DNA of 64,000 bases from Scheffersomyces stipitis CBS 6054 (lineage: Eukaryota > Ascomycota > Pichiomycetes > Serinales > Debaryomycetaceae): the NCBI RefSeq assembly GCF_000209165.1, contig NC_009043.1, positions 1,612,001 through 1,676,000 on the forward strand, read 5' to 3'. Under the pieces are notes generated by a model. It searched no databases and had not been told where the DNA came from. It saw only the letters and a list, made by a program, of their open reading frames with translations. Numbering within the stretch: position 1 is the stretch's first letter; each line of letters opens with the position of its first letter. The position numbers and the translations under genes are program-made. Positions 57,235 to 64,000 of the stretch are shown here, in pieces.

Positions 57235-60200
57235 ATGAGTGAGTTCAACCGGGACCTTGAAGCTCTTGGAGCAAAGCTTGTGGATCAGGACAGTCTTGAG
57301 ACTTCCATCACAAGAAGAGCCAATGAAGCCCTTCTTTCCAAAGACGCGGAGTTGGACCAGAAACGTTTAGAAAAAGCTACGAAGGATTTGAACTCAACTT
57401 TAAAAAGAATCAGTATTCTTGAAAGCAGACTAAATAACCCGAGAACGAAGTTGAGCGAACGGCAGAAGCTCAGGGATGAAATCAAATGGTTTGAACAGAA
57501 TGAATTGGTACCGCGAAGACGCGATGTAGAAGATATCACTGCCAGGCTCGAAGAAAGCAAGAAACAGTTGGATGGAGCTCAATCTGCTAAAGAAGGCAAT
57601 ACTGTGGAATCGAAGAATGAGAAGCTTCCAGGAGAAACAGAAAAAGAATTCTTGATCAGAACTGGAAAGATTACTGCGTTTGGAAATATCAACTCTTTCC
57701 AACAGATTGGTCAAGAAACAGAACAAGTGAAGAGTCATGTATTTTTACGAGCTCCAGGGTTTGAGGATACCCAGACAATGAAAATTGAGAAAAGGAAAGA
57801 AGATTTTGATATGGATAACACAGTAGAACAGGATAGCATAGATGAAGATGAAGAATCATACGATGATAACGGAGCATTACTTGAAGATCAGGATCGTGAC
57901 CAAGATTTTCAGGATACGCAAGAAGATTTAGGAGAAGATTCTGATGGTTCTGTGTATGAAGTCGAAAAAGAAGAAGACAGTAATTCTGATTCGGAGACAC
58001 CTATAGTCAAAACGGAAGAAGACGATTTAATTGAAAATAACAATTACGATTCAGAAGAACTTAACGATGCTGAAGAGGAACTGTCCACTACGTATCTCCG
58101 AAATGTTGATGATGGAGACGAGCTTGTCTACCAACAGAGACTTAGACAGTGGGTTTCCAGAAGAGCCAGTCTTCGTGGAACTGAGGTTTCGGATTCAAGC
58201 AAGCAAGAGTGGTTCAAACCTCATCCCACGATTCCTGACGCAGTGCTTAACAACCAATTCAAATTACCTGGCGATATTTACCCGTCCTTATTTGACTATC
58301 AAAAGACGTGTGTTCAATGGCTCTGGGAATTGTATTCCCAAAAGACAGGAGGAATTATTGGTGATGAAATGGGATTAGGAAAAACGATTCAGGTAATTTC
58401 TTTCGTAGCAGGTCTTCACTATTCTGGACTACTTGACAAACCGGTACTCGTTGTAGTGCCTGCTACGGTATTGAACCAGTGGGTTAACGAGTTTCACAGG
58501 TGGTGGCCACCTTTACGTTGTATCATATTACATAGCATAGGCTCTGGGATGGGGAAGAGTGCTGTTAGATCTGAAGAAAAACTTGAAGAGTTTTTGGAAA
58601 ATAGTGATCCTACTCAGTCAAAGAACTCTTTACGTGGCATCAACAGTCAGATAAATGCAAAGGAAATTGTTGACAGAGTTATGGAAAAGGGACATGTCTT
58701 GGTGACAACTTATGTCGGCTTGAGGATATACTCCAAACATATTCTTCCACGAGAATGGGGATATGTTGTTTTGGATGAAGGTCACAAGATTAGAAACCCA
58801 GACCTGGATATTTCATTGACTTGTAAGCAAATTAAGACCTACAACAGAATAATTTTGTCTGGAACGCCAATCCAGAATAACTTGATAGAGTTATGGTCAT
58901 TGTTTGATTTTGTCTTTCCCGGACGTTTGGGGACTTTACCTGTATTCCAGCAACAATTCTCTATTCCTATAAATATGGGAGGGTATGCCAATGCTTCGAA
59001 CATACAAGTACAAACTGGGTACAAGTGTGCTGTTATTCTTCGTGATTTGATTTCGCCGTATTTGTTGAGAAGACTCAAAAGCGATGTCGCTCAGGATTTG
59101 CCTAAGAAAAATGAGATGGTTTTGTTCGTGAAACTAACTCAAGTTCAACAGGAGCTCTATGAAAAGTTTTTGCATAGTGAGGAGTTGAGCTCTATATTGA
59201 AAGGCAGACGAAATGTCTTGATGGGTGTTGATATACTTCGAAAAATATGTAATCATCCTGATTTGGTAAATCGTGATATCCTTGAACATAAGAAGAACTA
59301 TAACTATGGAAATCCTGTTAAGTCAGGAAAAATGCAAGTTTTGAAGAACTTGTTGCAATTATGGCAGAGTCAGGAGCATAAGACGTTGTTGTTTTGCCAG
59401 ACCAGACAGATGCTCGATATCTTAGAGAAGTTTGTAGCTAATCTCAGACTCTTGGATATCGATCGTCCTGGTGAGGAAAAGCCAGATGAATATTTTACCT
59501 ATTTGCGAATGGACGGGTCAACTCCAATTGCCAAGAGACAGGATCTTGTGGATAAATTCAATTCTGATCCTAACTTACATGTTTTCTTGTTGACAACTAA
59601 GGTAGGTGGACTTGGTGTGAACTTAACTGGGGCTGATAGAGTTATCATTTACGATCCTGACTGGAATCCGTCTACAGACATCCAGGCTAGAGAAAGAGCA
59701 TGGCGTTTGGGCCAGAAGAAAGATATTACGATCTATCGATTAATGACTACAGGGTCGATTGAAGAAAAGATATATCACCGACAGATATTCAAGACATTCC
59801 TCACCAACAAGATTTTGAAAGATCCCAAGCAGAGAAGATTCTTCAAAGTCAACGATTTGCACGACTTGTTTACTTTGGGAGATCAAAACGAGGTCGGAAC
59901 AGAAACAGGAGACATGTTCAATGGATCTGAAACAAACTTTGGAGGCAACAAGACGAGAGCTCCTTCCACTTTGCTCAAGAAAAAGCACAAGAACGACGAC
60001 GATTTCTATAAGGTTGCTAGTATAACTGGAGTTTCAAAGTTGGACAAGTTTCAGGGTGATGAGGAAGAAGAGGAAGTGAGCGGAGAGTCTCGTGATGAGA
60101 ACAGAATCATGGAAGGCATCTTTGCTAATAGTGGTGTACACAGTGCCTTGAAGCATGATGAGATTATCAATTCTAGTAACCAAGAAATGTCTCTTGTTGA

Positions 60201-60702
60201 AAAAGAAGCTAGCAAAGTAGCCAACGAAGCAGCTCTGGCATTGAAGAGATCCAGAAAACTAGCCAGAAGAAATGAAATTGGCACTCCTACGTGGACAGGT
60301 AAGTTTGGCTTAGCTGGTAGGTTTGGCCAGAAGAAGAAAACAGTATCAGGTAGGATAAATAAATCTAGTGGCTCTGGTGTGCTATCGTCAGAGTCGATTT
60401 TAGGAGAGTTGAAGCAGAAGAAAGCAGTCAGAGCTTCTGTGTTCACCAAAAAATCCAATTCCAGTGAAAATAATGAAGCTGTGGATAAGAAGGCCACAAT
60501 CGAGAAATTGGTTACTTTCTTGCAATCTCGGCCAGATTCGTTCGGAACGTCGCTGGTGATCTTGAAGAATGCTGGTGTTGCCATGAAAGACGAAAACGAC
60601 ATGATCCTTATTCGCTCAATGCTACGGGAGATTGCTGTATGGGATTCTGGTAGAAGTGGATGGAAGTTGAAGAAAGAATTCTCTCAGAATGAAGAATTGT
60701 AA
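57235..60702 (+). CDS. RAD26: Rad26, CSB-type SNF2 ATPase of transcription-coupled repair
   Basis: This 1,155-residue protein starts at the ATG at 57235. A coiled-coil N-terminus (LEKATKDLNSTLKRISILESRLNN) is followed by an acidic region (about 185-290). The SNF2 core has D377-EMGLGKT, DEGH at 514-517, LSGTPIQNNLIELWSLFDFVFPG, and the C half LLFCQTRQMLDIL, YLRMDGSTPIAKRQ, TTKVGGLGVNLTGADRVI, ARERAWRLGQKKDITIYRL. The domain order and C-terminal region match Rad26/CSB. These engage RNA polymerase II stalled at lesions and start nucleotide excision repair in the nucleus. The window holds two different SNF2 enzymes, Fun30 and Rad26. Confidence 0.95.
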   Translation: MSEFNRDLEALGAKLVDQDSLETSITRRANEALLSKDAELDQKRLEKATKDLNSTLKRISILESRLNNPRTKLSERQKLRDEIKWFEQNELVPRRRDVEDITARLEESKKQLDGAQSAKEGNTVESKNEKLPGETEKEFLIRTGKITAFGNINSFQQIGQETEQVKSHVFLRAPGFEDTQTMKIEKRKEDFDMDNTVEQDSIDEDEESYDDNGALLEDQDRDQDFQDTQEDLGEDSDGSVYEVEKEEDSNSDSETPIVKTEEDDLIENNNYDSEELNDAEEELSTTYLRNVDDGDELVYQQRLRQWVSRRASLRGTEVSDSSKQEWFKPHPTIPDAVLNNQFKLPGDIYPSLFDYQKTCVQWLWELYSQKTGGIIGDEMGLGKTIQVISFVAGLHYSGLLDKPVLVVVPATVLNQWVNEFHRWWPPLRCIILHSIGSGMGKSAVRSEEKLEEFLENSDPTQSKNSLRGINSQINAKEIVDRVMEKGHVLVTTYVGLRIYSKHILPREWGYVVLDEGHKIRNPDLDISLTCKQIKTYNRIILSGTPIQNNLIELWSLFDFVFPGRLGTLPVFQQQFSIPINMGGYANASNIQVQTGYKCAVILRDLISPYLLRRLKSDVAQDLPKKNEMVLFVKLTQVQQELYEKFLHSEELSSILKGRRNVLMGVDILRKICNHPDLVNRDILEHKKNYNYGNPVKSGKMQVLKNLLQLWQSQEHKTLLFCQTRQMLDILEKFVANLRLLDIDRPGEEKPDEYFTYLRMDGSTPIAKRQDLVDKFNSDPNLHVFLLTTKVGGLGVNLTGADRVIIYDPDWNPSTDIQARERAWRLGQKKDITIYRLMTTGSIEEKIYHRQIFKTFLTNKILKDPKQRRFFKVNDLHDLFTLGDQNEVGTETGDMFNGSETNFGGNKTRAPSTLLKKKHKNDDDFYKVASITGVSKLDKFQGDEEEEEVSGESRDENRIMEGIFANSGVHSALKHDEIINSSNQEMSLVEKEASKVANEAALALKRSRKLARRNEIGTPTWTGKFGLAGRFGQKKKTVSGRINKSSGSGVLSSESILGELKQKKAVRASVFTKKSNSSENNEAVDKKATIEKLVTFLQSRPDSFGTSLVILKNAGVAMKDENDMILIRSMLREIAVWDSGRSGWKLKKEFSQNEEL

Positions 60703-61072
60703 TGGGTATAATTATAGACGTATTATTAAACGGGGCGTAAGAAGCTAGAAGTACAGAAGTGCAAAGAAATTCATATGAATTCTATATTAGTATTCTTTTT
60801 AAGTTCCACAATTGTAAATTCCTTCAAAAATATCTACGTAGACTGTAGGGAGAGGTTCTGAGAAGGGATTTACTTTTGATAGTTTCAGATCTTTCCAAAG
60901 AACTCACATATTTGTGCCTCCGCCATTACTTTTCGCAACTATTTTTCGCAACTATACTGCTTCAGGTCCGGAATATCGGATCGCGATCGGAGCTTTTTTC
61001 AATTTCTCAAATGGGCCTAACTTTTCATTTGATTTCTACTTTTTCTTCTAGAAGTATATAGAGACCCCAAAG
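60703..61072. promoter_or_regulatory. AIM32 promoter with repeated TTTTCGCAACTAT
   Basis: ACTTTTCGCAACTAT at 60928-60942 is followed directly by a second TTTTTCGCAACTAT at 60942-60955, about 120 bp before the AIM32 ATG. The same 15-mer occurs at 26379-26393. Confidence 0.45.
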
Positions 61073-61978
61073 ATGACGTTGCGTACGTTCTATAGATTGG
61101 CATCTACCGCCAGAAGGATAGTGGCGACTTCTCCAGCTCCCGTTTATGATACAGGCTGCACGTTTTGCTCGGTTCCTGAGTTGCCATCTGATAAGCAGAT
61201 CGATTTCCAAGCTAACTTGAATGGAACCAAGATTTTACCCTGGAAACATGTTTTGATATTGACCCATGGATTTAGTGATTTTTCCACTATGCCCTCAAAG
61301 ATCGAACTTGTGCCTGGTTCATTGAGCTCAGAAATAAACCTGTTGAAGAAACACATAATCAGCCCTCACCATCCCATCTTGGTGCTGAACATCTTGTTGA
61401 AGTCTCACAAGAAAGTTCTACAAGAATATGGAATTGATGCAGAAAAAGACCCTCGGAAACAGTTGGTATACTTGTACCCTGACAATAAGGTGATCAAATT
61501 TGACTTGAATCACACTCAAGATTTTGTACGAAAGTATCTTGTTCCTCAAGCCAGCGAGCTAGCACCAGTGTACAATCCTTTCAAAGTTGCGGCCGAAGAA
61601 TCATCTAGTAAAAAGACGGAAGAGCCAGTAGCCGGCCATAACTTCGACGAGTTCACAGTTGATAAGAACTTGGTGCTTATATGTGGCCACGCAAAAAGAG
61701 ACATTCGATGTGGACAGTTGGCTCCATTGCTAGAAAACGAATTTGAGCAGGTTCTACACCGTGAGAATTTGAGCAAAATAACAGACTTGGGCCTCATCTC
61801 TCATATAGGTGGACATGCCTACGCCGGCAACGTGATCTACTTCCCTAAAGAAAACGACAAGGACATAATCTGGTATGGAAGAGTGTTTCCTGAAACGGTC
61901 CAGGGCATTGTGAGTGAGACTATTAAGAAGGGCACAATCATTGCTGACTTGTACAGAGGAGTTCTTCCCCAAAACTAG
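61073..61978 (+). CDS. AIM32: Aim32, mitochondrial thioredoxin-like 2Fe-2S protein
   Basis: This 301-residue protein starts at the ATG at 61073. A typical presequence (MTLRTFYRLASTARRIVATS) is followed by GCTFCSVP. The C-terminal thioredoxin-like ferredoxin domain has ICGHAKRDIRCGQLAPLL and ISHIGGHAYAGNVIYFP, whose Cys and His residues are the cluster ligands in the family. The last part, WYGRVFPETVQGIVSETIKKGTI, is typical of the Aim32 / sucrose-cleavage-like family. S. cerevisiae Aim32 acts in the matrix and intermembrane space in redox quality control of imported proteins. Confidence 0.92.
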   Translation: MTLRTFYRLASTARRIVATSPAPVYDTGCTFCSVPELPSDKQIDFQANLNGTKILPWKHVLILTHGFSDFSTMPSKIELVPGSLSSEINLLKKHIISPHHPILVLNILLKSHKKVLQEYGIDAEKDPRKQLVYLYPDNKVIKFDLNHTQDFVRKYLVPQASELAPVYNPFKVAAEESSSKKTEEPVAGHNFDEFTVDKNLVLICGHAKRDIRCGQLAPLLENEFEQVLHRENLSKITDLGLISHIGGHAYAGNVIYFPKENDKDIIWYGRVFPETVQGIVSETIKKGTIIADLYRGVLPQN

Positions 61979-64000
61979 ACATTCTTGCATGTTGTGCATA
62001 AATGTTGATTCGATGATGTCTTTATTAACCTAGTCTAATCCTAATACTGCTACACTACAGACTGGGCTACACTACAGACTGAGCAGCTCTTATGCTGTAC
62101 GTGCTTAAAGTTCCATTCTGAACAATAGGAACGGCAGTATCAACTGACATCAAGTATGTATGTATGGAAGCCAGTTTCGGAAAATATCCCTCGCTAAAGC
62201 TTTCCTATGTCGCCGCTTCATGTGCATTTTGAGGCAGACATTGACCTACCGTCCATTGGAATATTGCCGTTTATGTTTGCGAAGAAGTACTAGTGCGTGT
62301 TGGAAGTAACGAGTGAAGCCAAATCTGATATCATGTCAAGAAAATCTTGTTGAATAAACCTTCAGATAACTCCTTCGCCAGCGACGTCATCGAGCTGGCA
62401 AAAAGATAATCGAATAGTGTCACATGAGAGCCCGTTGGTGAATCTGACTTTTCTCTTACATCCGGCAATGCATGGGCTCTTCCATTAGACGCTTTCTTAC
62501 ATGATTATGGCCTGCTTTCCGGTATGAACTCTCATGTGAAGAAGCATACGGCGGCATTCTACATTGTACATGCAAAGATTTGGAAGAAAATACTACAACA
62601 ACGAAGTTTAAATCCGATGCACATAGCCAACAAAAACGTTCTCAAATTCATGCAATGAAACAACCAGAAAGACCTTCCATACACCGACACCTATGGTATG
62701 CGGACATCTTTCTTCATTGGGCAAAATCACTGGACGGACCATCACATGTAGATCGGGAAATTGACTAGTTTGGGCACAAGTCTGGATTATATCTGAAATA
62801 TGATACATACAGTATTTCCCATCCACTTTACGCACCTCCCTTATCAGAAATGGTTTAGAACAGTGCAGAATCATAAAATATTTGACGCAAAGACAAACCT
62901 AGAATATTCGGGCGATTTATATACTCTCCACGCTAAAGAATACAATCTCCTTTTTAAATTTTTTGGGTAGAATTTCTAACACGAATCTTTCTCTCTGACT
63001 CTAATTAGAATACTATCAGCAGTGTACATGTTTGCAATCTTGCGTGATTCTTACAACATGATATGGAATCGTTTCGTTCAGATTCAAATCTGAAGGCAGT
63101 CCTTAGAGCATGATATTGGCACGAAATAGCTTCACGGCGGTCTCGTTAGTGCGACTTAGACTGAAAATAGGGTAGGCGAGATTTAGTTGTGAAATAAATA
63201 TGGCAGGAAATCTGTAAGGATTCAATATGCTTAATGAATCTTTAACGAACACAGCAGTAGTCTTCAATTTTCTTCGCGAAGAAGAAGTCGTTATTGCAGT
63301 GGGTTTGGATTTTCTAGGTAGCAGATTCTCATTCCGTTTACTTTTTTGTTGATATTGAACAGTCCAAGCGTCTTCGCATAACATTAAGACCAAGATCAGG
63401 GTGTTGAAGAAATATTTGAATCCAAATCAATACTAGTATCTATTGTCTCCAATCCAATAGCACATATGCTGAACATGACATGGAAACTTCTTCATCATTT
63501 ACCTAGATTGCCTCTTATCTATTGCTGATACAGCTTTCCGTCCGATATTACTTCTCCAAATGCTCAAATGTCAACGAAAGAATTCAAAAAAATCGAAAAC
63601 GTGAATCTGCCATCTCTAAGTGGAAGGAAACGCCTTCACCTAAACTAGACAACGAGCATTGTGAATTTGTCTACGAGTTGGTTGGTGAAAGTGATTCTAC
63701 TACTTAGAACGAAACCGTGCAATAATTAACTGACAACTATGAAGAATTCAAAGTAACAAAAGTGTTCTTCAAATGTTTCTTCGTTACTTTTCCTTTGGTA
63801 GATTATTATTAACAAGAAAGGAACTGGGGTTTATGATTGTAAAACCTCAGTCTTTGAAGCTTTGACTAGGTCATAAAGCAGAACCTATTTGATCTCAACG
63901 ATTTATTGTTAAATTACGTCTAACTTTGCCCCAAACCACAGAACAGGAAGTGAAAGGGAAAGATAAAGAGATAGCTTCGTAATTCACATAGCATTACTCG
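61979..64000. other. Right-end region of 2 kb without a supportable gene
   Basis: Several frames of 60-96 codons occur on both strands, but none has a recognisable domain or native codon bias. Small structures are seen: a 17-bp tandem duplication (GCTACACTACAGACTGG) at 62049-62081, and an 11-bp inverted repeat TCACATGAGAG/CTCTCATGTGA at 62420-62430 and 62529-62539. It may be the 5' regulatory region of a gene beyond the edge. Confidence 0.4.

Noticed and set aside
62580..63707. Several 60-96 codon frames at the right end
   Set aside because: They are short, on both strands, without family similarity; not distinguishable from noise.

Overview
The window is nuclear DNA from an ascomycete yeast. 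Genes are compact and mostly intronless. The three introns I can place use GTATGT or GTACGT donors and a perfect TACTAAC branch point. Two internal signs indicate a CUG-Ser clade yeast (Debaryomycetaceae/Metschnikowiaceae side). In the Dbp6-like protein, CTG codons fall inside an acidic serine tract. In the Nfu1-like protein, a CTG codon fills a position that is polar in homologues. CTG should therefore be read as Ser throughout. A Zorro-type LINE and Tbf1/Cbf1-type promoter sites fit the same clade. I cannot name the species from sequence alone.

Layout: 1-499 is the N-terminus of a Q/N/H-rich protein running off the left edge. 1.5-10.1 kb holds VAC14, APJ1, REI1 and an intron-containing SWS2. 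10.5-17.5 kb holds a tRNA-Ala gene, an apparently intact two-ORF LINE with poly(A) tail lying head-to-head with that tRNA gene, then a closely spaced tRNA-Ile/tRNA-Ala pair. 18.2-26 kb holds an Rrt8/Lds-type membrane protein (one intron), GSH2, RPP2B (its intron splits the start codon), SIL1 and CYS3. 27.7-33 kb holds a small secreted protein, OPI10, a decayed gene fragment, ATS1/KTI13 and a JLP1-type sulfonate dioxygenase. 33.5-42 kb holds FUN30, NFU1, an RRM protein and a proteasome-assembly-chaperone-like gene. 42.6-54 kb holds YHB1, an AST1-type gene, an LMBR1-type gene, an ADH6/7-type dehydrogenase and PTC6. 54.3-62 kb holds RSM19, DBP6, RAD26 and AIM32. The last 2 kb has no convincing gene.

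Functional themes: three sulfur genes (GSH2, CYS3, JLP1 type) lie within 14 kb. CACGTG and/or CTGTGG(C) sites stand upstream of them, as expected for a Cbf1/Met4-Met31/32 regulon. Ribosome genes (RPP2B, SWS2, RSM19, plus the assembly factors REI1 and DBP6) and mitochondrial genes (NFU1, PTC6, AIM32) are interspersed. CACGTG recurs in their promoters, and the RPP2B promoter adds an AGGGC-N4-GCCCT palindrome.

The most notable items are: the LINE within 68 bp of a tRNA gene; the tRNA-Ile-tRNA-Ala pair with no T4 terminator between them; the split RPP2B start codon; a perfect 7-3-7 inverted repeat at the YHB1 TATA region; the decayed gene between OPI10 and ATS1; and the secreted protein with a Kex2/Ste13-type processing site.
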